Shown here: positions 26,424 to 37,786 of the stretch, one piece after another
Position numbering within the stretch: position 1 is the first letter of the stretch
How the letters are laid out: each line of letters begins with the position of its first letter
NCBI RefSeq assembly: GCF_009870125.1
Contig: NC_046683.1
Span: forward strand, 12,090,001 to 12,154,000
Direction of reading: 5' to 3'
From: Drosophila pseudoobscura
Taxonomy: Eukaryota > Arthropoda > Insecta > Diptera > Drosophilidae
Length of the DNA: 64,000 nt
The notes under the pieces: model-generated
Told to the model about the DNA's origin: nothing
Databases searched by the model: none
The model's input: the letters and a program-made list of their open reading frames with translations, nothing else
Translations under genes and position numbers: made by a program

Positions 26424-26672
26424 GATCGTAAAACCAGAGAATACCTTGCGAAACATCTATCCGAACATTCCGAGGCCAGCTTCGTAGCCACCATTGCACA
26501 CACTCTTGAGATGGGCTTTATCCGCACAGTGAATGGGCTCTACTCGTACCATTCGAGACCGAAGATCCAGCCACTACAATGGGAGTATTGTGCACTCTAT
26601 AAGAACACCAATAAGGACCTTCATACCAATATGTTCAGGTCTTTATTTTTCAAAGACAAGCTAGGCAAATAG
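26424..26672 (+). pseudogene. Coding-like remnant of unknown origin
   Basis: One + frame is open for 82 codons between TAG at 26421 and TAG at 26670 and reads like protein (FVATIAHTLEMGFIRTVNGL, then YSYHSRPKIQPLQWEYCALY). The same frame is coding-like for some 25 codons before the internal TAG at 26421, and the first ATG is only at 26511. No splice-supported start was found. It may be a decayed gene or mobile-element fragment; I cannot name the family. The opposite strand also has a 64-codon ORF (26305-26499) without an ATG, which overlaps it. Confidence 0.3.
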
Positions 26673-26952
26673 ATGGATTAATTATAGATTTTAATTTCCA
26701 TTCCATAATTAATATTATGCTTTTCGTGTATTTTAATATGTGTCTGATTGATTATAAAAGACGGGTATATGAAGTTTAGCACAAGTGTATCCTGCCCGGG
26801 CAAGCCCTGGGCATAGCCAGTGAACTGTACGAGTAGCTCGTGTTCTGCCACCCCTCGACCACAGATCCATTTAGATAGATATTTCAGTTAATTACGATTG
26901 AGTGCTGATTGCATGGCTACATTTGGCTGGTGACGTGAACGGGGTCTGGGCT

Positions 26953-28224
26953 TCAGCTGTGTATATATCCCAGCTGCATGATTATAATACCGTAGGACAG
27001 GCTGCAGCTGATCACAGCGAAGGCACATCTCATGTCAATGCAAAACATGCCGAGGACCCTGTTCTCTGGGGAACCGGCACGAATGGCCCGCTTCAGGCTA
27101 GCCATTTCCATCTATGGGATAGAGGATAGAGTTATCTTTTGGTCAGGACCTGGTCTGCTCACCTGGCGTTGGGCTGCCTGCATGTAAGTCGCGTCCTCCA
27201 CTCGTGGACCTTCACAGGGTTTGTTTCCCTGGGCCAACAAACGCTCGCCGACAATCTGCAAAAGGAGGCCATCGAAGAGCTTGGTGATGAACGTGAGAAC
27301 GGTTAGCAGGAACTTGGCATTCCACACACGGAATCCCGTCACCGGCGCTGAGGACGCTGCCAGGAACGAGTAGCCCACGTAGAAGGTGGCCATGTTGAAG
27401 TACAGCTGAAAGAACATCGTGGCCAGCACTTGCCACGCGTACAGGCGATGCACCCGTCGCACCAGCCGAAGCAGGCGCTCCTGCCGCTGCAGCTGTCGCA
27501 TTAGGCCCGCATAGGACGTCCTTGGATGCTCAGCATTGACCCTCAGGGCCTCGCCCAGCTCCAACAACAGCAGAATGTAGGACATCAGCAGGGTGTCCCT
27601 GACCAGCGACATGTAAACGAAGTAGAAGTTGGACAAATAGTCGCAGACATTCACCGACCGCATGTCAACGATCAGGAGAATGCTCAGGCTAAAGTTTAAG
27701 TTTTGCAGGTAATTGAAGAGCCTGCCGAAGAACACAACGTAGTAGAAGCGACTGGGCTCCCCCTGGGGGTGCACTCTGGACACCGTAGACCTCATAGCCA
27801 TCAGTTCGTTGAAGACCGCACAGACCTCCTGCTCACGGGACATCCGCAGCACGGTCTGCACCACCAGGGCGATCAGCTGCAACACGACGGTACCATAGCT
27901 GAGGGACTGCACGAATCCGTGCCTGCGGAACGTGCCCTGCACAAAGTAGTCCTGCGCATATAACCAGTACCCCCAGTACAGCGCCAGAGTGGCCAGCATC
28001 ATCAGCCAGCTGTACCAGTGGAGCACTCTGCTGGGCACCAACCGGCGACGGGATGGACTGTAATAATGCCCGGTTATGCCCAGTACCAGGCCCTGGATCA
28101 TCCAGATGCGCAACAGGAGCGTGTACAACCATCGCGCCCACATGGCAGACAGCAACTGACGATACACGAGAGTCCTTTTGGAGTGTGTCCTCACCCATCC
28201 AGCAAGAGATAAGAACAGACCCAT
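26953..28224 (-). CDS. Gr10b: Gustatory receptor 10b
   Basis: Seven-transmembrane insect gustatory receptor (inverted topology, odorant/gustatory receptor superfamily), plasma membrane of chemosensory neurons; ligand unknown. Exon 1 is 27163-28224 (ATG 28222-28224), exon 2 26953-27111, joined in phase 0 by a 51-bp intron (donor CAG/GTGAGC, acceptor CCCATAG). Product 406 residues. Hydrophobic segments run throughout, with basic loops such as RQLQRQERLLRLVRRVHRLY, and the C-terminus SYGIIIMQLGY fits the family TYhhhhhQF signature with Ser and Leu substitutions. Exon 2 begins ATG but that is internal. First of three same-strand chemoreceptors. The symbol is given from its place next to Gr10a and Or10a and from family resemblance. 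Confidence 0.9.
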
Positions 28225-28650
28225 TCAACCCATCGCACCAGCGAGAACAGAGGCCACTGACCACTATCCATCCCCCAAGAGAACTCTTGACCCTGCTTAT
28301 TTAAGGCTAGAGTGCGTATCCTGCCAGTCCATCGCACATTTTGTTTATCCTTGCACCCTTATGGAGGGTAATATTACTATACTGTTGACAAGTGCACTAA
28401 AGATACAGAAGAAAGAAAGGAGTACTAGTGAAATTGTATCAAGATCTTTACTGGATTTAATCTGATCAAAAACGGGACCTCTTCTAGATGATACTGCTTT
28501 TTACTCCGACTCCGACTCTTGGGGGAGTTTAATAAAGGGCTTGCATGCATCTGTTAGGGAATTTGAGACACTACCTTAAGGAACGTCTTGCTGTGGAATT
28601 CCGTTTGGAGGGAGTGCTGTATGGGTGCTCTGGGTGCGGTTTGTGGCTTG

Positions 28651-29949
28651 TTAGGAGCTTTTGCGGAGGTATAAATCGAACTGCACCAGGGTGATGAAGT
28701 AACAGAAGGCGGTGACGGCGATCAGATAGATCAGGCGACGGTCAAAGTTCAGCAGGCCACAGAGCATGGGCGGTCGGCACTTGAGAAGATCCAGAGAGAA
28801 GTATTCGATCTATTCGGAAAAGAGCATTATCCATTATTCATTATTCCTTCCTTTCCTTTCGTATATTACCTCCTGGGTCAGACGCTGCTCCACCGTGGAT
28901 GGGGGCTCGGCAAAGGTACGCATCGTGAGGGCGAATCCCTCCAGCTCCTGCTTAATGTGCTCGTTGAGCAGGGTCACAATGTAGGTGTCGATATAGAAGC
29001 CCGTGGCATACACAGACCCGATCACGATCGGGAAGCTGATCTCCTCGAGCGACTGCTTGGCCAGCATATTGAAGATGGCGTAGAAGTTGGTCAGGTTGTT
29101 GATCAGGGTCGCCAGCACCAGGCCCAGCAGCTGGAACTGGTGCATCTGAAAGCTCTCCGAATAGAGGTCGTGTATCTCGCCGAATCGCTGCCGCAGCTCC
29201 CCCAGGCGATCGCTCAGGCGACAGCAGTGCTCCATCAGCATGCCGCCCGGCCGCAGACCCCCCAGCTGCCGCCGCAGCGAGACCAGTTGCAGGTGCAGTT
29301 GGCGGTAGTACTTCAAAACACTGCCATTCACAAAGTAAAAGTAATCGGCCATGTTCTCCGTGTAGTTCCACAGCACAAAGGCGTAGATGGCAAAGTGGAG
29401 GCGCACCTGGCTGACCGAGGGCCCGTCCGCGGCCTCGTAGAGCGCGAATATGCCTGCCACCTGGACGAGCATCATCAGGTTGATCAGGCAGAACTTGAAG
29501 TACATGAAGAACTCGAAGCTCCGCTTCGGCTGCTTGGGGGCACCCACAAAGGCCGTCTCCAGGCGCTGCCGCTGCACCGTGCACCGATAGTTGATGGCCT
29601 CGAAGTGCACGGTGTTGGCCACATACGTCACGATCACCGTCGCATACTTGATGGCCGTGTTGGCGAAGCTCACGTACAGCATGAGCTGCATGCGACGGTC
29701 GTGCGTCTCGGTGAGGGTCCGGAAGTGGTAGACAAAGTACCCGGGCAGGACCACGATCAGTATCAGGCTGAGCAAGTGACTGTAGGCGATCAGCACGGTC
29801 TTCAGACCCCGTCTCATTGGCTGCTGGGGTACATAGTCGATGACCACCTGGCCGTAGATGACCGCGTAAATGTGGCCGTACTTGTAGAACTTGAACTCGT
29901 GCCGTTCCCAGAAACTTTCCTTCGGCTCGTGCTCCTCCGCTGCCGACAT
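28651..29949 (-). CDS. Gr10a: Gustatory receptor 10a
   Basis: Seven-transmembrane gustatory receptor of the plasma membrane. Exon 1 is 28870-29949; exon 2 28651-28809; 60-bp intron, phase 0 (donor GGAG/GTAATA, acceptor CGAATAG). Product 412 residues. The start is the ATG at 29947-29949 (MSAAEEHEPKESFWERHEFK); an in-frame extension upstream has no ATG. The C-terminal exon carries CRPPMLCGLLNFDRRLIY and CYFITLVQF, the family's last-TM signature with Cys for Thr. It ends 426 bp from the Gr10b start and starts 758 bp downstream of the Or10a stop, all on the same strand. In D. melanogaster Gr10a is co-expressed with Or10a in ab1D antennal neurons. Confidence 0.93.
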
Positions 29950-30707
29950 TTTTAGCCTACCAGCTGCCAAGCCGTACTGTCACCAGGACGCCTCGAGCCA
30001 GGGCCCAAAACCCACTATCAGAGCTACCAGTTGCGTGTGAAACTATGCGTATAGCAGGGTGGCTATGGCACTCAGTGCATAATTAATGAAGATATCTGAT
30101 ACAGCAAGGTATTTGGGAAAGGTAAAGGATTGCGGTGCATACGTCATCAAATGTCCCTGAAACCAGGGCAAACCTTACTCCGCCCTAAGCTTCTCTCTAG
30201 AATCCTCGTTGGAATCATTTAATCATCGGATACGTTATGATTATTAGTTGTTTAGTTGTTAGCAGAAGATGTGATGTGTGATGGTTGTGAGTGTTGTTGC
30301 TGGATATATAAACTACATTTTCGTTGTGCCATAGCATATGCCCGTGCCATAGCTGTTCACTCGTTACTTTACGTTGAAAACGACTCTCTACTCAAATACG
30401 ACTCGCTAGTTGGCAGTCGTTCCTTTAGCACATCACAAATCATCATCCTCAATGCCCCAATATTCCTCTCGCTACTGCTACTCGCTCCTTCTACTAGCTA
30501 CTGCTACTCGGTACTACTACTGCTAGTCGCTACTGCTAATCGCTATTGCTACTCGTTACTTCTACTCGATACTGCCACGCGTTACTTCTACTCTCTATTG
30601 CTACTCTTGATCCATTACAGCTATATATGTACTTTCGATTCAATACTTCACACACTATTGCTCAATTACCCAATTCTCAATCTACAAAATTATAGCTCAG
30701 ATTACCT
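29950..30707. other. Or10a-Gr10a intergenic spacer
   Basis: 758 bp between the Or10a stop and Gr10a start on the - strand. Holds a 13-bp minisatellite (30468-30606). No AATAAA on the - strand is obvious, so the 3' end of Or10a is unplaced. Confidence 0.6.
30468..30606. repeat. 13-bp minisatellite, about ten copies
   Basis: Degenerate direct repeat with consensus CTCGCTACTGCTA; ten successive units, one expanded to 19 bp by an inserted TACTAC-type hexamer. Lies just 3' of Or10a. Confidence 0.85.
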
Positions 30708-32186
30708 CTAGCACTTGCGCCTTCCCACGATGTCGCAACTATTGAAAGGACTTGGCCAATGCAATAATAGAGCCAGACGTTTGTAGTATCTGCCAGCGTA
30801 GAAACGTATACAGATAGCAATTATAATTGAAATGGTAATGATATCACTAACCGATGCAAAGGTGTTTAGTGATGGCGAGAAGAACGGCACCGCCATGGTC
30901 GGTGCTCGCTGCGATCGGAGAATGAGGAGCAAAATAACACGACGCTGCCTGGGTGCGCCCAATGACCAGGGACAAGAGGCCGCCACACGGGAGAGCTCAA
31001 AGCTCTGCAAGATAACCATAATGATTAGGGAGCTTCGCTTTTGGGGCATACTCACACTCTCGGCCACCAGAGTGCCGCCGTAGCAGTAAACGAGGAGCTG
31101 GCTGAGGGCGGCCACCGTGTAGGCCACGTAGAGCAGGGCGCCCAGGCCGTTGTTCCCAACGGTCAACAGATTACAGATGCTAAAACCGATTACCAATGCA
31201 GCGGAAACAAAGTGCGCCAGCGTGATGACAGTATACCGTTTGCGGAAAAAACTTATCAGCTCGAAGACCGAATTTTGTCTGATGATAAGGCCCCTCAACT
31301 GAAGCTCCAAACGGGCGCACTGGGCCGGCGTCAGCTTTAGGTATTCTTCAAGAAAGTACAATGGATTCAAGGTAAAGAATAAGTTCCATGTAAATAAATG
31401 ATGGTACCTTCGAAGGGGCGAAAGATGGCCCGTGTTTCCTCCTGAAGAGACTGAAAGAGGGACGAGATGTGGACACAGAACTCAAAGTAGAAACCATCGC
31501 AGCCTCCAAACATAAAGATGGTCACATAGCCCGTGTAGGCAATGAAGGCATAGGTCAGGGGAAAGAATGGAGCCGCCAGAAGAACCTTCGGCATTCTGTG
31601 GGAATAATAGCTCCATGATTAGTTCACACTACGCTAATGCCAACACCACTCACGTCATATTAAATGGTGTGTTCCACGGCAGCTCCTGGTCGGGATCCTG
31701 CAAGTACAGGATGAAGGCAATGAGCAGTGGCTTCAGGTTGTAGGTGGTGCAGGTAAAGAAGCCCGCGGACAGCGGCCAGAAATTGATGCGCGCCGCCAGC
31801 ACCGAATTGTCATGAATGATGGCCTTCTGTTCCGGCCTGTTCAGACCCGCTTCGAAGAGCATCCTTTGCAGCTGCCTCCACACGTTGGTCAGATCCCGAC
31901 GATAGCGCAGCATGAGCAGCATCTTCAGCAGCGTGACGGCAGACGTACCGGCCGGACAGAGGGTCTCCAGCGCCAGGGTGATCTGCGCGTTCTGCAAAAA
32001 CATGAAGCCCGCATGCAGCTCCGTGATCACTCCAATGGAGAGGATCACAAAGTGAACTATGGCACGGACGGGCAGATCGTCGCCCATCGGCCAGTAGCCC
32101 ATGACGTCCAGGCTGAGCCGGGGCACGGCAAAGAAGTAAGATCTCAGCGGTTGATCGCGACGCAGCAGCCGATGGAAGGACCACAT
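30708..32186 (-). CDS. Or10a: Odorant receptor 10a
   Basis: Insect odorant receptor (seven-TM subunit that pairs with Orco); the melanogaster protein responds to aromatic esters such as methyl salicylate. Exons: 31654-32186, 31408-31595, 31056-31345, 30708-31004, all with GT/AG borders and matching phases (2, 1, 0). Product 435 residues beginning MWSFHRLLRRDQPLRSYFFA. The strongly conserved stretch LILRSQRAPTMAVPFFSPSL precedes the last membrane segment. The final exon reads through after TFAS into a hydrophobic segment and a basic tail ending GRRKC, about 29 residues longer than the 406 I recall for D. melanogaster; a donor-like G/GTTAGT lies at that point, so a spliced shorter end is possible. 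A TATA box lies about 45 bp above the ATG. Confidence 0.93.
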
Positions 32187-32226
32187 AACGGAACGAGAAT
32201 GGAGCGACCTTCTTCAGGAAGGCTCC

Positions 32227-32234
32227 TTTATATA
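32227..32234 (-). promoter_or_regulatory. Or10a: Or10a TATA box
   Basis: On the - strand the sequence reads CTCTATATAAAGGAG, a good TATA box 41 bp before the Or10a start codon; it implies a very short 5' leader (roughly 10-20 nt). Confidence 0.5.
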
Positions 32235-32239
32235 GAGAG

Positions 32240-35200
32240 CCTATTTCCCCCGCTCTGCCCATCTTCTTCTTCGGCGGTGAAAAGTCTACCTAATTGACTT
32301 GTTATGCAAGCAATTAGGCGAAAGTTCTTGCGCAGAAACTTTCGCTGGGTAATTGGCTGCAAGTTTGAATTATTTATAGGACTGATACTAGATTGCTACA
32401 GACAGACAGGGCAGAAGAAGAAGGCCACAACCACAACAGACGACGACAACAGTCCAGAAGTAGCCAAGAACGAGGAGTCGCGATCAGAGCTAATGCATCA
32501 ATTAGCGCCAGCTGCTAATTTCATTTCAGTAATCAAAATACAAACAAATCAAGATTAATAAATTTCGGCGCTTGCGACTTGGACTTGGACTCAAAATGTC
32601 GTGAGTTTTGTTAACTCTAATCTCTAGCCCACAGAACACAGAACACAGCCCACACTCACGCAGCACAGCCGGAGCATGAGGCTTCAGGAGCGGATCGGAG
32701 TGGATGCCCTGTTTGTTATTCAAACACTCATCAAAGAGGTGTTCAAATGTCAGGCATCCACCCGGGGTCTAACATTAAAAACATCAACTTATTATTATAT
32801 ATATTGGAGTACAAGAAATATGGAGCTCTTCAATCTCTTGAGTGCTCCTCATTCCTTATTTAAATAGAGAAATCATTGAGCAAAAAGATTGTTTAAAACT
32901 TTCGGGTTTTCTTCAAAACGGGAAAAGATTAAATAAATCGACATTCAAGCTATCATTGAATTAAGTTCGGTTAAGTTAAATCGGTTGCAATATTAATTCA
33001 GAAATAGCCTTTCTTCCCAAAAGTTAATGGGATGACAATGCGTTCCGCGAAATGATGATCCCCCAGAGAAAGACCGTCCATGATCTTCAGGTTATAATCT
33101 ATCTACATATTCTATGCATGCTATTAAAACTACATATAGTATGCATTAAAAGTCCTCAATTTCTAGCCCCTTTGACAATCGATTCCGCCCCTGTTCCCCC
33201 TGCTCACCCATGTCCGTTCATTTGGAGTCATAAATCATAAAGCAAACCCGTCTGGCATCGCCATCAGTCCCGTGTGTGTTTCGTTCGTTTCGTTCGAGTA
33301 CCGGCCGTTGATGTATTATGGTTTTTCTTTTTGTCAACGCCATAGACGGGTCTAAGGCAATCATTTTGCAGGCACACTCAGATTAGCAGCGCACGTTCCC
33401 TGGCACGGCCCCATGACGTCAGTGTGCTACTGCTCGCACTCGTGTATTTGTTGGGGGGAGTCTCACAGGTTTTGATCGGGTTTTAATCGTTGATTTTGTG
33501 GTCAGTTTTGCCTGGAATGCCGATCATGAGAGCTGAGTGCCTGATAAGGTTGATTGAAGTTCACTTGAATCCCATACAATAAGCAAAAAGTTTCTTCGTT
33601 CCACAGTCGAAGGGCAGCAAATGATTGTGAAGATGATGATGATGATGACGATGATGAATAAATTGCTTGATTCGGTGGGATTGGGATAGATTTGATGGGC
33701 ATATACTCGTAATTGCAGCAACAGTCCCCGAGAGTGCCAAGCACCGAGTGCCTAGGAGCAACATTCGGTGTCTGGCAAATTGAATCAACGGCAATTGTTC
33801 AACTAGCTATGTATTTGCCCCTTTTTTTCCCCCATTTTTACCGCATTTGTTTTTCCATTTTGTAGTTTTGTCCCCCATTTTGTATAGACACACAGACACG
33901 CATGCCTGCGAAGCCACCCACAGCTCAACACGCAATACAATTACAACAAGAGAAACACCGCACCGCACTCCACTGCACCATTTTGATGCCCTTTCAGATA
34001 GATTATTCTTCAGACAGCAGCTATATGATAGGGTTATCCAACCACAGATATCTACAGCTCTTTGGTTTGTATTGAATATCCTTGGAGACTCTCTCAAGAG
34101 ACTATCTAAGAGTGTCTTCTGGTAGCTTCCACCGGTACCCATGCATTAGGCCTACAGGTCTGGCATCGTATACACTTCCTTCTTGGCTGTACAAACATCT
34201 GGTCGAAATTCAAATGCCCTCTGCTGCGAACACTCTCGCCAAAAACGGGGGTAACGGCGAGCGATAGAGCAACTCAATTGAGATGGCCCGACATTGTTTT
34301 TGATGAGCAGCGCGCAAAGGAGGGGAGACAGAAGATCAGCCTTAATTTTGGTAGGGGTGGGGAGGGGCTTGGGGGTCCGATCACGCTGTTTCATGACAAG
34401 CCGAACTGGGAACATATCCAGAACAGCACCAGAACCCAGCACCCAGCACACCAGGCACCACCCATACAATCATAAAGTGCACATGACTATGAGTATTAGA
34501 TAAGTTTATTATAGAATAAATAAGCGTGCGGTGCCACAGAGCCCGAAATGGAACCCGAAACCGAAACCGAAAGAACCCCAAAGCGAACCACAGTCACAGC
34601 CACAGCCACAGCCACGGCCGCAGGCTATAAAGAAGTTAAGCAATTCAGACAGTTGAAAGCATAAATTGTTTAATAGAGTTTATACGCCAATTGGGGACAT
34701 AAAGAGTGTAGCATTTTATAATTCGGTTCGCTTCGGTTCAGTTCGGTTCTTTTTTGTTTCTGCTGCACAAGCCCCAATGCCCTGTTACCCTGCCCCCTGC
34801 GTGGTGGCACTCTCTCTCTCTCTCGCAAGATAAGCCACGAACACATTACGTATACGCACGCTTGTCTGTACAAAGCATACCGTTTCTCCACAGACACGTA
34901 GCATTGGCAAAGTTCAGGGTCGTGCAGGCGCAGAATTAGAAGTGCGTTTGCCTTTATGAGGCCCAATCGAACGAGCCAGGGTTATGCAACTTTATTGAGG
35001 CCTCTTAAGGGGACCAGCCGAGAGGCCAATACAAAAGAAGGCAGCAAAATAGGGAATATCCCTGGCTAGGCGACTGTTTGAATACCCTTGCAGATGCCTC
35101 TCTTGGTTGAAACAGTCGCTGGAGGCTCTTCATTAAAGCTATCCGATATATGTTCTGCTGATATAAGAATAGCGACTATGATACCTAAAAGAAGGATACC

Positions 35201-37550
35201 ATTTCCAAGTGCCTTGACACACATAACTCGTATCAGGTCGGGTCTTTAAACCTATGTCTTCAGATATCTGTTTGTAAGTCCCAAAATCGTAGTGCCCTAA
35301 CTAGAAGGGTATACAAATCCAAGCGATAATGCGATAGTCATCTCGAAAATGGCGCCAAACAAAGAGAGAGAGAGAGAGTTAAATTAGGGGATGATGATGG
35401 CCCACAATGATAAATTGGCACTTGATGATCGCCAATTAAGCAGGCAAATTAATGCCAGCTTTCCGTTCCGTGGAACGAACGATCCGATCCACAAACAGAA
35501 CGTCTCCGTCTCCGCCTCCGCCTGCGTCGCCGTCTGCACAGTCTCCGTCCGCCAATCAATTAGTCACACAAACAAATACCCCCAGCGGGTGGCGAGGGTG
35601 TGCTGCCTTCACCTACTTACGGTTAAGTCGGTTAACCCGTGCCCGCCTGCTGCTGGCCGGCCCTGCCCTGCTGCCTTCCGCTTATCGAAGCCACGCGTCG
35701 GGGCTGCTTGTTCTTCCACACTTTTCTGGGTATTTGGGGTACTAATCTTGGCCCTAAGCACTATCGTCCGTGAGATCAAAGTTTTCGGTCAGACCCGGCG
35801 GGGGTTTATGGCCCCGCACCGTTTGGCCGATCGATCGATTCCGCGACGCCTAAGCCAATTTGAATGCAGCAAAGACGCTGCTGAAAAAAGGCCTCGTTAA
35901 ATGCGAGCAAAGACCGAACGACAGCCGGACGGACGATAGACGACGTCACCAGACGCATGCGCAGTTCACGTGAACGGTCGACCAGAAGACGTGTCCGACG
36001 GACGAAACGAACCCCAGATCACAGGCGAGAGACGGATTGCGGCGATAATAGCCATATGACACTCACTTACTGGTCTACGAGCGGCGGCCTGCGCAAGGGG
36101 CCACAAAAACTGACTCATATCACTTGTTATCAGGAAATACAGGAGATTAAAATATACAAATTTAATTACAGACAGTTGTCACCACTTGGAGAGATTGCAT
36201 CTGCGAATTTTTCCAATATTTACAATATTTTGTTTAGAAGCAGGGGAATAATCATTGATAATGATTCATTATCATATTAAACCAGCGAAAATAGAAGATT
36301 AAAATCAAACAGTAGAATAAAACTATAAAAGCACACACCTTCGATCATCTTAGATCTTACGACAATTGTATGGATGAGCTGCTACTCTATAATGTTTCGA
36401 GATTTAAAGATTTCAAATCTGAAAAGCAGTAGAATTTTCCAATACAACATAATTCCAGGAAGCAGTGGAGTAATCATTCCTATCCATTCATATACCCCTC
36501 AAATTTTAATAATATATGAAGTTCCCAACCAGTAAGTGTCATACGGGCCTTAATCGAAAATTACTTCACGTTTGTGTGCTCCGTTTATTTTATGTACTGT
36601 CGAATGTATGGGGGGATGGGGAGGGGGATGGAGATGGGTAGGCATGTTTGTAGATGCCGATACATACGTTAATTGTGCATTTAAAATTGAAATAAAATGT
36701 AGCTTGTCGCAATTTATTTGGCCAACTTCCTCTCCGACTCCGCTCCGCCAGACGGCCGTCCGTCCGTCCGTCTTTATGTCTTTTTTTATTTGCGTTTAAA
36801 TTTAGATCGACTGCCGTTCGTTACACCCAAAGCAAAAAGGTTTTTGCGAAGATAGGATCACACCAAAATAGTAGCAAGTCTTTCGTTCTATTTCCACTTA
36901 GAACCTGTTTTGATTGCTTATAGCCGTAACACCGACCTTCATCCAATCAACAAACATCTCGAACAATAGCCTATTTGCCCTTACAAAAAATTGCCTGCCA
37001 ATCAGCATTTTCACACCTCTAATCCATCGAGCACAACCAACATTTTCCGCTGGCTGTAGGGCACTACGCATTGAGACGCAGCCTATCCGCTGACTACGCA
37101 CTTGGCACGGACACGGACGCGGACGCGGACCCGGACCCCGGACAAGAGAGGTTCACGTGCGGCTTGAACCGTGAAATCGGTAGCTGGAAAACCAATAAAG
37201 GGGAAATTCAGTAAGGGGGAAACAGCTCTGATTACAGAGAGATATGTAAGACTGGACAATGCCAGATTTGTTCACGTTTTTCTCCTATATTTATATGTAT
37301 ATTTACTTTTTGTTTGTTGTTGGGCTGTGTAAATCCGTCCGACGGACGCCAAATACTCGCAATAATAAAATGTGAGAATCTTGAAAAGGTAATTAGCACA
37401 TATTCTCCACTCGTGTTTGTTTTATACGCCATAAAAATAATCAAAAAATCGAGTCACACATCCGACAGCGACGAACATCTCTCTCTCTCTCTCCGTCGGT
37501 TTTTGGAGTCGGGAGTCTCGTCTGGGGCACTGGACACCAGCAGGGCAGGG
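32240..37550. other. Intergenic region Or10a-Gs2
   Basis: About 5.3 kb without a supported gene. Contains GATGAT repeats near 33632, a (CT)8 at 34812, GA repeats near 35360, a candidate 241-bp mobile-element relic (35077-35317), a GC-rich block at 35500-36060, and GGACGC hexamer repeats at 37105-37140. Likely holds regulatory DNA for Or10a and Gs2, but no specific site can be assigned. Confidence 0.55.
35077..35317. mobile_element. Possible 241-bp non-autonomous element with imperfect inverted ends
   Basis: Left end TTTGAATACCCTTGCAG and right end (reverse complement) TTTGTATACCCTTCTAG match at 14 of 17 positions. The interior has no ORF. The TATACCCTTGCAG-type end is typical of short repeats in obscura-group genomes; family assignment is inference. 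Confidence 0.4.
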
Positions 37551-37552
37551 CC

Positions 37553-37594
37553 TATAAAAGCAGATCAATCGCCGATGGATATGCGCAGTCAGTC
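37553..37594 (+). promoter_or_regulatory. Gs2: Gs2 core promoter (TATAAAA and initiator)
   Basis: TATAAAA at 37553-37559 and an initiator-like CAGTCAGTC at 37586-37594, about 34-38 bp later, just upstream of the leader that ends in the mini-exon ATG at 37776. Spacing is slightly long but within range for arthropod promoters. Confidence 0.6.
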
Positions 37595-37775
37595 TCTGCA
37601 AAGAATTGCCCACTGTGCTCCCCCGTTTCAATACATCTCTCCAGTCTCAGAGCATCCCAGGTCAGCAGTCGCATCCTGCAATATTTAGCAATATTTATGA
37701 GTGCAAGTGTCAAAGATCTACAGAGAGATACAGAGAGTGAAAAACTATAAATAAATTCAAAAAAACAGGAACAAA

Positions 37776-37786
37776 ATGCATTCATC
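37776..37786 (+). other. Gs2: Gs2 alternative 11-nt coding first exon (MHSS)
   Basis: ACAAAATG start context followed by CATTCATC and donor GTAAGT. Splicing to the acceptor CCTCCAG at 39353 adds T and then the ATG at 39355, so the product begins [12 protein letters not shown]: four extra residues in frame with the main Gs2 start. The leader from the TATA promoter ends here. Confidence 0.6.

Noticed and set aside
26305..26499. 64-codon - strand ORF with WLRSWPRNVRIDV
   Set aside because: No ATG (starts at GTG), TAA just upstream and no clear acceptor; overlaps the + strand remnant, which reads longer.
28957..29955. 332-codon ORF on the + strand
   Set aside because: Exact antisense shadow of Gr10a exon 1, rich in His/Gln/Val as mirror-frame products of GC-rich codons are.
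35391..35900. 169-codon ORF in GC-rich intergenic DNA
   Set aside because: Two overlapping frames look equally plausible and neither resembles a protein; GC-rich DNA lacks stops by chance.
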